Shown: in pieces, positions 1-10,129 of the stretch
Numbering within the stretch: the stretch's first letter is position 1
Layout of the letters: the number at the start of each line of letters is the position of its first letter
Translations under genes and position numbers: made by a program
Notes under the pieces: generated by a model
What the model saw: the letters and a program-made list of their open reading frames with translations, nothing else
Database searches by the model: none
Told to the model about the DNA's origin: nothing
Origin: Euglena gracilis
Lineage: Eukaryota > Euglenida > Euglenophyceae > Euglenales
DNA: 64,000 nucleotides
Assembly (NCBI GenBank): GCA_039621445.1
Contig: CP154956.1
Location: 14,620,166 to 14,684,165, forward strand
Direction: 5' to 3'

Positions 1-1010
1 ATCCTCTAGGGACACCTTAGATTGAGGATTCGAAGGAGCCTGGGGGAGAACGAAATGGTCAACGGGGTACCGGGGCGTCCCGGTCGCCCAGCGGTCCGGG
101 GTGGGGCAGGGCGGGGCGGGGATGGGGTGGCTGGGCTCGCTCGGCCTGCCAGGTCCGCCCTGACGCATTCGTCTAGCAGCAGCTCCTTCCCCCAGGGCTG
201 AATGGGTGTCCCGGAAGCCCTAACCGTGCAAGGTCCGGGGGTCCGAACCAAGTATTTTAAAAAGATTTGTGCGTGAAGGAGTGGTAGGATTGCGGTGTTC
301 AAGTCAGAGGGATTCTTGATTGGGGGGGGGGGTTGGTGTCTACCTCCTCAGGGGGGGGGGGGTTTGTGGGACTCATTTTTGGAGGTTGACTCGGAGTTCA
401 AAAAAAAATCGGCGCTTTGGCCGGAAATCCATGCAACTTTGGTGTCGGGCTGGTGGCCAGGTCAACCTTTCTCATGCAGTGGCGTCATGGGTGGGATGGA
501 TCCCCTCCCTCCCCTCCTCCAGATGGGTTGGGTCGATCCCCCCCCCCCCGTCCCCCAAGCCTTTTCCCGCACTGCCCTCTGCTCCCCCCGGAAGGAGTGT
601 AGCAACCTTTCCGCTTGTAAATGACCCCCGCATCGTTCCCCCACCCTCGCTGTGCAGTAGTCCACCGGGCGCTTCCTCACACCGGCGGCGGTGGGGATGC
701 CCACTGTCTCCAGAGCCAGCGCTCCGACAAAGCGATTGCCTCTCCAGGTCCAACGTTGCTATTACTGGTGCTTTTCTAATAGCTCGGCCTTTGCACGGAT
801 TTGAAAAAGAAGCATATGGTTGGTTAAGGTGTTCTTGCTTTTTTTTTGGGTCACCTGACACCTCCCTTCGATCCCCAATTTCCTGCCAGTCTTGAATGAT
901 TAGGGTCCAAACTGACAAGGGTCCAAACTGAGTTGAAACTGGCACCATCCTCCTTACACCATTTTGTTGAGGTGATTTTGGGGGCCAAATTTTTTCATGA
1001 TGTCGCGGAA
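1..1010. other. Gene-free G/C-tract region
   Basis: I see no convincing exon here. The stretch has several runs of 8-11 G or C (around 325, 350 and 540) and short open frames on both strands that are rich in Pro, Gly and Arg, as expected from homopolymer tracts rather than selection for protein. Confidence 0.5.
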
Positions 1011-1015
1011 TAGCT

Positions 1016-1195
1016 AGTGGAATTTTTTTCCAGTGACTGGCGCGAAGTGCCGAATTTTTTTTGGACGCCCAAAACTGGCCAAAAATGCACATTTTGGGAT
1101 TTTTTTTTGGAACAAATCAGCCAAAAATGCGCGAAAAACCCTCGTTTCCACGTTGGCGCGCAGCGCCGGAGGAAATTTTTTCCAGTCGGGGGATC
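1016..1195 (-). repeat. Dispersed hairpin repeat family R2, copy 1
   Basis: About 180 bp bounded at both ends by a near-palindromic A/T block (GGAAAATTTTTTTCC type) next to a short GC hairpin (GGCGCGAAGCGCC type). The reverse complement of 33482-33664 matches it along its length, including the internal 'ggccaaaaatg' stretch. Related copies lie near 29030-29230, 34436-34575 and 38255-38375. No protein is encoded. Confidence 0.75.
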
Positions 1196-1410
1196 TCCAG
1201 ACCCCCTCTCCCCGGGGTCCTTAAACAATAGCGTGCACCGGATTTTCGACACAATGCCTGGCCCCCACTCCCAGGGTCTGCTGTTCATTGCCTCTTGCCG
1301 CCTCGCCCGCGTTCTCCCTGCCTCCCCCTTTCCACAGTCATTCTCCCCAACCATGCCGATGAGCCAGACACCCGTTGTGGCAACTGTGGCGGCCAAGCAC
1401 CTCCAGCGGC

Positions 1411-1530
1411 AAATGCCGACAAATGCCGACAAATCCCGACAAATCTCGACAAATCCTGACAAATCCCGACAAATCCCGACAAATCCTGACAAATCCCGAC
1501 AAATCCCGACAAATCTCGACAAATCCCGCC
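1411..1530. repeat. 10-bp minisatellite, 12 units
   Basis: Twelve head-to-tail copies of a 10-bp unit AAATCCCGAC, with single-base variants at unit positions 5-7. Because 10 is not a multiple of three, the array is open in several frames on both strands and yields repetitive peptides that I do not regard as proteins. Confidence 0.95.
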
Positions 1531-1539
1531 ACCACCACC

Positions 1540-1690
1540 AATTGCCACGTGTCTGGAGGTGCTTGGTGGCGGCGCTGGAGGAGCCCTGCCTGGGGGTGGT
1601 CGCCCCGGAGGACGTGGACGTGACGCAGTGCGTGGCGGGGACGGTGGTGGTGGACCGGCTGGGGGGGCCCTGGTGGACGGCCGATGCATG
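1540..1690 (+). CDS. Possible GC-rich exon, unrecognised
   Basis: A GC-rich patch directly after the minisatellite stays open on the + strand with a balanced composition (contains VVAPEDVDVTQC) and many G/C third positions, like the kinase exons at 7.7 and 9.5 kb. A possible acceptor precedes it at GTCTGGAG. No family is recognised, and the opposite strand is also open, so this is only a candidate. Confidence 0.2.
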
Positions 1691-1743
1691 TTCCCATTGC
1701 GGGGGACCCTAATTTACTGTCGGGATGCCCTCCAGAAATGGAA

Positions 1744-1960
1744 GCGGTATACATACATACATACATACAGATAAAGAGTAGAGAGATATGTAGATATATA
1801 TATATGTATAAGAGAGAGAGAGAGAGAGATAGAGAGAGAGATAGACAGAGAGAGAGAGAGAGAGATATAGAAGAGAGAGAGATAGAGAGAGATATAAGAT
1901 ATAGATATATATATATTATATATATAGATATAAGTATAGGATAGAGATATAGATATAGAG

Positions 1961-2000
<40 letters not shown>

Positions 2001-2015
2001 GATATATATATAAGT

Positions 2016-2058
<43 letters not shown>

Positions 2059-2060
2059 TT
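1744..2060. repeat. Compound microsatellite (ATAC, GA, TA, GT)
   Basis: Successive simple arrays with sharp motif switches: ATAC units (about 1749-1769), GA runs (about 1810-1890), TA/GATA runs (about 1893-2010), then a GT run to about 2050. No coding potential. Confidence 0.95.
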
Positions 2061-2208
2061 ATGTTCTTACCACAGTCTCATTGTGTTTTATATCTCAGTA
2101 TTGTAATATGATTGTGTTGTAGAGTATTGTAGAGGGGGGGGTGTTGCCATTGCAGGTCTTGGGGGGGGGTCGGGGAGGGCAGAGGGAGGGATACATAGCA
2201 TGCAGCAA

Positions 2209-2268
2209 CACGCAACAGACAGACAGACAGACATACAGACAGACAGACAGAACAGTACAGACAGACAT

Positions 2269-2315
<47 letters not shown>

Positions 2316-2327
2316 TCAGACAGACAT

Positions 2328-2362
<35 letters not shown>

Positions 2363-3405
2363 TACATACAGACACAGACAGACAGACAGACAGACATACA
2401 TACACATACAGACAGACAGACAGACAGACAGACTACACACTCATACAGAAGACATACAGATACATACAGACAGACAGACAGACATACACATACAGACAGA
2501 CATACATACATACAGACAGACAGACATACATACCGACAGGACAGACAGACATACATACAGACATACATACAGACATACATACATACATACAGACAGATAC
2601 ATACATACAGACATACATACATACATAATACATACATACATACATACATACATACATACCTACATACATACATACAGACATACATACACACACACACCAT
2701 ACAACAGAGACAGACAGACATGTATGTAATATACACATACAGACACATACATACATACATACATACATACTACATACATACATACGTACATACATACAGA
2801 CTACATACATACATACATACATACACCTTACATACTACATACACATACATACATACATACAGACAGACAGACATACATACATACAGACATCATACACAGA
2901 CATACATACATACATACATACCAGACAGACATACAACCGACAGACATACAATCATACATACATACAGACATACATAACATACAGACATACACAGACATAC
3001 AGACATACAGACATACATACATACGACTACATACAGACGACATAAGACAGACAGACATACATACATACATACACATACCTACGCGTACCTACAGAACAGT
3101 ACATACAGACAGACAGACCGACATACATACAGACATACACATAGACAGACAGGAGAGACCATACATACATACAGACACAGACATACAGACATACATAAGA
3201 CAGACAGACAGACAGACAGACATACAGACACACACACACAGATAGATGTATGTATGTATGCAGGTATGTATAGAATACACAGACATACAGACATACAGAC
3301 ACATACATACATACAGACAGAACAGACATACATACATACGTACATACATACAGACACATACATACAACAGACAGACTTACAGAACCTACAGACAACACAC
3401 ACACA
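2209..3405. repeat. ACAG/ATAC tetranucleotide array, about 1.2 kb
   Basis: Nearly continuous CAGA and CATA tetranucleotides with occasional slips. Being a 4-bp repeat it is open in all frames of both strands (Thr-Asp-Arg-Gln on one, Tyr-Val-Cys-Met on the other). These are artefacts, not genes. Confidence 0.98.
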
Positions 3406-3458
3406 CACGTAGAGAGAGGAGAGAGATATATAGATATAGAGAGACAGAAAGACAGAGC

Positions 3459-3502
<44 letters not shown>

Positions 3503-3650
3503 GAAGAGAGAGAGAGATCTAGAGAGATAGATATAAGAGAGAGATATATCTATATAGAGATATATAGGATATAGATAGATAGAGATAGATATGAGATATA
3601 TATATAATATATATATATATTATATAGATATATCTATATATATATATATA
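3406..3650. repeat. GA / GATA / TA array
   Basis: Purine-rich GA runs grading into GATA and TATA. It mirrors the GA-to-TA order at 1800-2000, so the tetranucleotide block is bracketed by two similar GA/TA arrays. Confidence 0.95.
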
Positions 3651-4232
3651 TTACAACACAACACAACACAACACAATGCAATACAATACAATACAATGCA
3701 ATTGAATACAATGCAATGCAATGCAATACAATACAATGCAATACAATGCAATGCAATGCAATACAATACAATACAATTTAATACAATACATTACAATGCA
3801 AAGGCAATACAATACAATACAATACAATACAATACAATACAATACAATACAATACAATACAATACAATACAATACAATACAATACAATACAATACAATAC
3901 AATACAATACAATACAATACAATACAATACAATACAATACAATACAATACAATACAATACAGTACAATACAACAATACAATACAATACAATACAATACAA
4001 TACAATACAATACAATACAATACAATACGATACAATACAATACAATACAATACGATACAATGCAATGCAACACAATGCAACACAACTCAACACAACACAA
4101 CACAACACAACACAACACAACACAACACAACACAACACAACACAACACAACACAACACAACACAACACAACACAACACAACACAACACAACACAGCACAA
4201 TGCAATGCAATACAATACGATACAACTTTATA
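3651..4232. repeat. ACAAT / ACAAC pentanucleotide arrays
   Basis: A long array of ACAAT (about 3660-4075) switches abruptly to ACAAC (about 4078-4195) and back to ACAAT-like units. The 5-bp period makes all frames open (Tyr-Asn-Thr-Ile-Gln and Thr-Gln-His-Asn peptides); these are rejected as proteins. Confidence 0.98.
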
Positions 4233-4239
4233 CATACTT

Positions 4240-4982
4240 TAATTTCAGTTTTACCATTCATTGTCTATAACAAATGTATTAATGCCTGTGGTATCGATCT
4301 GCATTACAGCTTTTTTTTTTGCATGAATCACGACCATCCTCGTACTGTGAAGCGTGAAAAAAGCTGCCCAGTCCATTTTGTTCAGTTTTCGCCAGGGTCT
4401 TCCCCAACAGCCCTCCTTCGACAGAACAGCTCGCTGGTCCATTTTGGTTGGTGGCATCGCCCATCGTCTCCAGTTGACTTGTCTTAAACAACAATGCCCA
4501 TGGCCAGGGCCCAGCCAAACGGCCAGCACCGGGAGCACGTTGGCGTCCTACACGAGCGCACATTTGCCGCCCCGTGTAAAGCAGGGGGGGGGGGCGCAAA
4601 TTCGTTTTGAGGGTTTTTTTTGTTTCGACATTGGCAATTTTTTAGGTCTACATTGCGTTGCCCCCTCATTTGCTTTTTGAAGTTTCTGGTGAACTCTGCA
4701 TTTTGGCCAAATATCAGTCCTGTACTTCCCATAGCGTCATGGGCAAGGATTTTTTACCAACTTGATATATTAACTTAATTAACTAATAATTATTAATTAT
4801 TAACTAACTAATAATAATTAACTAATTATTGATATATTAACTTATATGGAGATTGCTATGGGAAGCTTCGTCTTCAAGCGTCCCATTCTCCAACGCAAAG
4901 GAGAAAGGCACCTTGGACAGCGTGTCTGGTTTATTTGCCTCTTTATCTGTAACTTGCTTGCTAATGCCCACCCACGCATGAT
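4240..4982. other. Gene-free stretch with A/T-rich block
   Basis: No exon is supported. 4768-4850 is a TTAATTAAC/TAATAATTATTAA low-complexity block. Short open frames at 4.25-4.6 kb occur on both strands without splice signals or recognisable motifs. Confidence 0.5.
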
Positions 4983-4984
4983 TA

Positions 4985-5152
4985 CCCCCCCCCCCCTTAT
5001 TGTCCCACCGGCTTGCCCCCAGGAGGCCCGATCGGACAATAAGGGGGGGGGACAATAAGACCGTACCAAAGGAATTTCATTGGCCGGGCCAAAAAGCCCC
5101 CCGTCGTCCGGGGCCCAGGGACAATAAGGGGGGGGGACAATAAGGGGGGGGG
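4985..5152. repeat. TA-type poly-C inverted-repeat element, TTATTGTCC family
   Basis: A left TA (4983-4984) is followed by C12 and TTATTGTCC. The right end reads GGACAATAA plus a G run and then TG, one change from TA. The internal stretch 'accaaaggaatttcattgg' is shared with 57119-57294 and 61872-62023, so these are three copies of one non-coding family. Confidence 0.75.
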
Positions 5153-5159
5153 TGCACAT

Positions 5160-7280
5160 CAGAAATACAACTTCATGATCAAACCTCACCCCATATCTCA
5201 AACATTTGAATGATCCTGTGGATTTTTGTGCTATATTTTGTTTCGTATTTGAGGATTCTGTTGTAAGAAATGCTGCATTTCGCTGTCTGTGCTGGCGTTC
5301 TGTGCTGTGTGTTATGTGTGTGCGCATGTGGGTGTATGTGTGTGACTGTCCTCTGATGTGTGTGTGTGTGTGTGAGGGGCATGGAATGGCACCATCTCCG
5401 CTTCAATACCATCATCCGCACTGTGGATCGCCGCAATTTATGCTCAGGGCTGGCTTTGCTCCAGGAAAGAGTCCTGAAAGGGGGCGGCGGTTCTGCACTG
5501 CTGGTTTCTTCTGTCACGTTTTGTTTGCACCACTCCCCTCTGAGGGATCATCAGTCTGTCATGAAAAATCCCCGGTCCCATTCTGGAAGGTTGCACACAG
5601 CCAGGTTGGTTCTGAATAAACCAGAATTATACATGGAAATTTCCTGAATATCCGGAATTGTAATATCAATGAGATGAGGAATTTTTTCCTGAAGTGTGAC
5701 AAAGAGCGGAGAAACAGATTTTCAATGAACCAGCACCATCCATTTTCATATTCTTCCCTCCAAACTGGCATTAGAAATGTGGATTTCAAAATTTTTCTCA
5801 AGTGTCTGGAGAGCCCGGTGGTGAGATGGTGAGCCCGGGAGAGCGTTTGTGCAACGCTTTCTTAGTACTTTTTTTGTATTTTTTTTAGGAATTTCCTGAA
5901 TTAAAGGTAATTAATAAACAGGATCCCCCGGGGCCCCCTCCCCCCCCCCCCCCCCCCCCCCCCCCCCGGGGGCGGGTGGGTGGATGGGGGGGACCCCCCC
6001 CCCTCCCCCCGGTCTTAAAGTGATCTCAGAATGACCCATAAAACACCTGCATGAAGTTTGAAAGGTGGGTTGGTTTCAGAAATGTGGAAAGAGGCCCACC
6101 CCCCAAAATCCACACCCAAGTACCTGTCAGGCTCACGGCCATGAAACTGAGTGGGTCCCCGGCACTGGACAACTTGGCATGACAGTTCCCGGGGGTAGCC
6201 CCCCCCCCCTGTGTAATGAACCCCTCGCCCAAATGAATGTTCCCCATCCAGGCGTCCAGATTGCCACTTCAATAACCCCACAAATATAAAGAACCCCTGG
6301 CTTGTATTCGGGGGAGATTTGAAGAACTCCAGGGGGGGAATCAAGATTCTCTGGGGGAGCTTGTACAAGTTTTTGATGGCCTTCCACACAGCGAAATGCC
6401 AATTGTGGACCAAATTTACATTTCGCACCTTCAAAATTCCCCCAAAATGCGCAAATTTTGTCCAAAACTAAAATTTCTGGTGTAAAATAGCACCCGATTT
6501 TTTCTTTGCTCTTTTTCTGAATGGCACCATAGGCAGGCTTCACATTGGGGGGCTTTGCATACCAAAACCAAACCCCCCTGGAGGGGGCTTGGTTTTGACT
6601 CGGACTAATTTGGGGGTTTGTTCATTGGGTTCGGGGAGGGGGGGGGCAGAATGGGAATCGGCCAAATAAGCAGGGTGGTGGGTGGGGGGGGGGGGGTCGA
6701 CCCCCCCGAAATCTCTTCCCGTATTTCCGGGAGCACCAATTTTTGGAGCCCAAAGATTTCCCGGCATCTCCCGCGCCAGGTGTTTTTTTGAACTCATTTC
6801 GAGACCCATATGGGAGGTCTCGCCAAAACCCCCAAAACACCATTTTTTTCGCACCTTCCAAAAATTCAACATTTTCCCAAATTTTTAATTTTTAGATTTT
6901 TGCTTGATTTGAAGCAAAAAATGCCATTGAAAATCCAAAGAGAATTCCAATAACGAGAAGGAAAGAAAGAAAGAAAGAAAGAAAGAAAAGAAAGAAAGAA
7001 GAAATAAAGTAAGAAATAAATCTCAGTAACATTTGACTGTGCCAGAATTTGGTTCATTTTTTGACCTTCGTTTTTTTTCAACCCCCCTCTAAAAACCACC
7101 AATTTGTGAAAAAATGTGGTTCTCCATCAAAAAAAAAACATGCATTTTGGGTTCATATTTCAAATAAAGCTCAAACATTTTCGCCAGCCAACGTCCCCGT
7201 TTTCCCCAGAATTGGTAAAAATGCTGTGGTGGGTGGGGGGGTTGACGGATCGACCCACCCCCACCTCCCGGGTGGGTGGG
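5160..7280. other. Gene-free repeat-rich stretch
   Basis: Holds a 27-base C run (5941-5967), a hairpin of AAACCCCCC facing GGGGGCTTGGTTT near 6568-6597, and a GAAA array (6958-7011). Open frames here read through low-complexity DNA and show no family motif. Confidence 0.55.
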
Positions 7281-7291
7281 GTCGGACCCTC

Positions 7292-7592
7292 AGGGCGGTC
7301 CATAAGGGACGGGAAGTTTTTTTTTTTTGCGTTAAGGACCGCCCCGTAAGGACCTCCTCCCCGACCAAGGATCGACCGGGACTTGAACGGGGGTCGAAAA
7401 CCAAAAGTCGAAAAACGCATTTTTTGACGCTATGGGCGGATGGGCGATGTTCCAAAAGTGCCAGGAATCACTTTTTTTCCCGAAGTCGACCCGTTTCGGG
7501 CAAAATACGGCCACTTTTCGGTCGTGGATTTTCAAAAAAATTTCTCGGCTGTGCCGGGACGGGATTTTTTTTTTTTGCTTAAGGACCGCCCT
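7292..7592 (-). mobile_element. AGGGCGGTCC-terminus element (family R1), full length
   Basis: 301 bp with inverted termini AGGGCGGTCC (7292-7301) and GGACCGCCCT (7583-7592). Flanks are tcggaccctc (7282-7291) and gcggaccctc (7593-7602), a 9/10 target duplication. The interior, read on the minus strand, contains the R1 core 'gattcctggca...catccgccc' found in about ten other places. A second GGACCGCCC lies inside at about 7336-7345, so the left about 54 bp resembles the solo element at 25307. A 10-bp duplication fits Mutator-like elements; no transposase is present. Confidence 0.8.
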
Positions 7593-7688
7593 GCGGACCC
7601 TCCCCCCCACCAGGCCTTCCCGTTCTGTCCTGTGGGGGGGGGCTAAAATACTACTAATAATAAAAATACTAGTAATAATAAGAAATAG

Positions 7689-7863
7689 GCGGCTGGCCAT
7701 GGCGGCGCATCACGGCGCACATCGCGGACGGGATGTGGGCCAGCGTGTACGGCGTGCGGGACGACCTCGGGCGCGCCGCCGCCCTGAAGGTCATCCCCTT
7801 CGAGGCCCAGGGGGCCCCGGGGTGGTCGGTTGGCGGTGGCCGTGGCCCGGGGGCGGTTTGTCC
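7689..7863 (+). CDS. Protein kinase exon 1 (glycine loop and VAIK lysine)
   Basis: Encodes the start of a Ser/Thr protein kinase catalytic domain. The frame beginning after AATAG (acceptor at 7687-7688) reads a degenerate glycine-rich loop, IADGMWASVYG, followed by AALKVIPF with the ATP-binding beta-3 lysine. The exon runs to CC|GTGAGT at 7864, a strong donor, leaving two bases that join the single C starting exon 2 to give a proline. GC-rich third positions match exon 3. The loop has only one of the usual glycines, so ATP affinity could be altered. I cannot name the subfamily; the layout is NEK-like. No start codon is assigned. Confidence 0.7.
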
Positions 7864-8381
7864 GTGAGTGTTTGGGTCCAAAGGCGGGGCTTTGACCCTC
7901 CCTCCCGGGCAAGGCTAGAAAATGGAGGCAGAAGCTGTGCAGGAAGTCTGGGATGCCCCACCCCTGTCCCAGGCATACCGTGCCATTGATGTATCTCCCG
8001 GTCAACGGAGCAGTTACGAGACAATTCCTGGCGCATTTCATTTCGGCGTTTTCGCCATACATGTTCGTGGAACACTGCCATGGCTTGGACAAGGGGGAAG
8101 TTCACAATTGAGCATGGTTAGCCATCGGTGTTCCACCGGCTAAGGTAACGTCATGTGCGCGGTTGGTTTGGGAGGAGGATGCACGCACATATATGTTATG
8201 CATATGTCTATCTGTTACATATGTCTATCTATTACATTGCATTACAGCCCCAAGCCTCCAGGAAATACCAAATTGTGGTTGGCAGGTTCTAAGGAGGGGA
8301 CTTCCCCGGAATGTTCCAAACCAATGTTGCAGATGCTTCTCAGAGGTGGGGTCGCCCTGCCTGCGGCTCCAATGTGGACAG

Positions 8382-8469
8382 CGCGTACGCCGACATCGAG
8401 ATGTTGAAGAAGTTGAGCCACCCAAACATCGTGCAGTATTACAGCCACTTCACCACCCGCGTCACGATG
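8382..8469 (+). CDS. Protein kinase exon 2 (alpha-C helix, beta-4/5)
   Basis: Reads DIEMLKKLSHPNIVQYY, the classic alpha-C glutamate and HPNIV..Y signature of Ser/Thr kinases, then HFTTRVTM leading to the hinge. The acceptor is GTGGACAG (ends 8381) and the donor is ATG|GTGCGC. The entering phase (one base) fits exon 1. The exit phase is 0 and exon 3 wants two bases, so the join needs a one-base slip, a missed micro-exon, or is a real frameshift. Upstream sequence is also open, so the exon could start earlier. Confidence 0.7.
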
Positions 8470-9441
8470 GTGCGCTGCCTGTTTATTCAGTATGCCACCC
8501 CTGTCTGCCTTTTCTGCACTCTTGTTTGTCAGCGTGCCAGTTTCTGTATTTAGAATGTTGTGTTCACACAAATGCACACATGTGAACTTGGTTGGCTCTT
8601 CGCTGTCTGTTTGTGGGGGGGACTCCGCTGGGACGGGGGCGTCCATGCATCCGGAAGAACACACACTTCGAGTCAAAGCTTCGAAACACGTCTCGTTACT
8701 GTTGGACACGGATGGAATTGTGATAAAAAATGTAAATAAACACAAATATAAATACAAATTTAAATATAAATAGGTAATCATACACATGTGTAAAAGTGTG
8801 TAACTATGTTTAAAAATATGCATTCACATCTTCATCAAAGATTAAATGCTTGAATGGTGTCATCTATTTCTAGCATCCCTTCGGCCTTGGGGTTTTCCAC
8901 AGTCCGCCAAGAAAAAGAATTCTTTGATCCAAAAAGTTACTTTTTTCTGTGGAGTGCCGCGTGTACCTTGGAGGACCTTCGCTTCCGCTGTATCTGTTTC
9001 ATACCATTCGACAGAGATCGGTATTTATCCTGAAACAGACAACTATGATAACTGCGGACAACTGCGGATGATTATCACAGACCCGCGATCATTACGGCCA
9101 AGCAATGACTGCATGAAGCTCATCTGATTTCCCCTCTCCTCGGGATCAGGACCATTTTAGCCTGTGGCCAACAAGCGGGGTGGGGGGAGGGTCTCGGCGC
9201 CAAGGAACTCCAGGGCTCTCCAGAGCCCGCCTCCCCCCGGCGTCGAAGAATCGGTATAAACCAGCCTGTCCTGAAAATGCACCCAAAATAGTCCCTTACC
9301 AAGAAATAGATTAATAATCAAAATTAGCTGCCGAAGAAACTGCTTCTCGGGATTTTCAGCACAGAAAAAAGAACCCTCTGAAGTCGAAAGTGCGTGTTCG
9401 GCGCAGGTTTGTCCGCCCGCCCTCTCCCCCCGGCCTGCCAG

Positions 9442-9578
9442 GGTGGAGTACTGCGACAAGGGGACGCTGCTGGACCTCCTCCGGGCCAAGCCGGGCCAGA
9501 AGGCGGCCTTCCCGGCTGCTCGGGTTCAGGACCTCGCCATCCAGCTGGCCACTGCGCTCGCCTACATCCACGCCCAGG
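9442..9578 (+). CDS. Protein kinase exon 3 (hinge to alpha-E)
   Basis: Begins after a pyrimidine-rich tract ending CTGCCAG. It reads VEYCDKGTL (hinge), then LATALAYIHAQG, the alpha-E helix that immediately precedes the catalytic HRD loop. The donor is CAGG|GTGTGT in phase 1. An exon with HRDLKxxN should follow on the + strand, but I do not find one before 64 kb, so the gene is either very long or truncated here. Confidence 0.75.
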
Positions 9579-9976
9579 GTGTGTGCATGTTGGGGGGACA
9601 GAGGCAGACATTTCCCTACTATTTGGTATTTCTGAGGGTGAATTATTATCCTTATGTCCCCAATTGGACTCAATTCTCATCCGAACAGGCTTTTTTGCGC
9701 ATTACTAGGAATTACTGTGGGCAACAATGAATAACTATGATTTACTACGGAATAATACTTTGACCCACCATTCCCTGGTTAAAAGAATTTTGAAACACAT
9801 TGAGCAATATTGCATTTTTTTTTTCAATTGAATCAAATTTCCAGTTGTCTTGCACTCTCAACTGATGCCAGTGTTTGCATGCTTCAGAACCGGTCACTTC
9901 GAATTGTTTCAGAGCAGTGCAGCAGCCCCTAGCCCAACATAACAAAAGAAACAAGGCAAATGATAACATAACGAGC

Positions 9977-10117
9977 ACACCAGGGAGCAAAGAACTTGAT
10001 GAAGGCTCGCTTCCCAGAGCTGTAAACCAAGTTGTCAAAACTGGACTCCGTCAACACCACTGGTTTGGTCAGAGCAACCGAAAACAGAAGGCAAAAGAAA
10101 AGGGGAGCGAAATGCAT
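9977..10117 (-). CDS. Protein disulfide isomerase-like exon 1
   Basis: The methionine at 10117 opens a signal peptide (hydrophobic FAPLFFCLLFSVAL), followed by the first half of a thioredoxin domain: PVVLTESSFDNLV, then FIKFFAPWC. FAPWC is the start of the PDI active site, normally WCGHC. Translation then diverges, so an intron falls inside the active-site codons, with either a GT donor at 9980 (CCCTG|GTGTGC) or a GC donor at 9976. Expected function: oxidative folding in the ER lumen. The exon with the second cysteine should lie at lower coordinates but I could not find it; the kinase exons occupy that region on the other strand. Confidence 0.7.
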
Positions 10118-10129
10118 AGTGCGTCACTG

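Noticed and set aside
2095-4261. Long open frames giving Tyr-Val-Cys-Met, Thr-Asp-Arg-Gln, Tyr-Asn-Thr-Ile-Gln or Cys-Ile-Val-Leu repeats
   Set aside because: They are translations of 4- and 5-bp microsatellites that lack stops in all frames on both strands.
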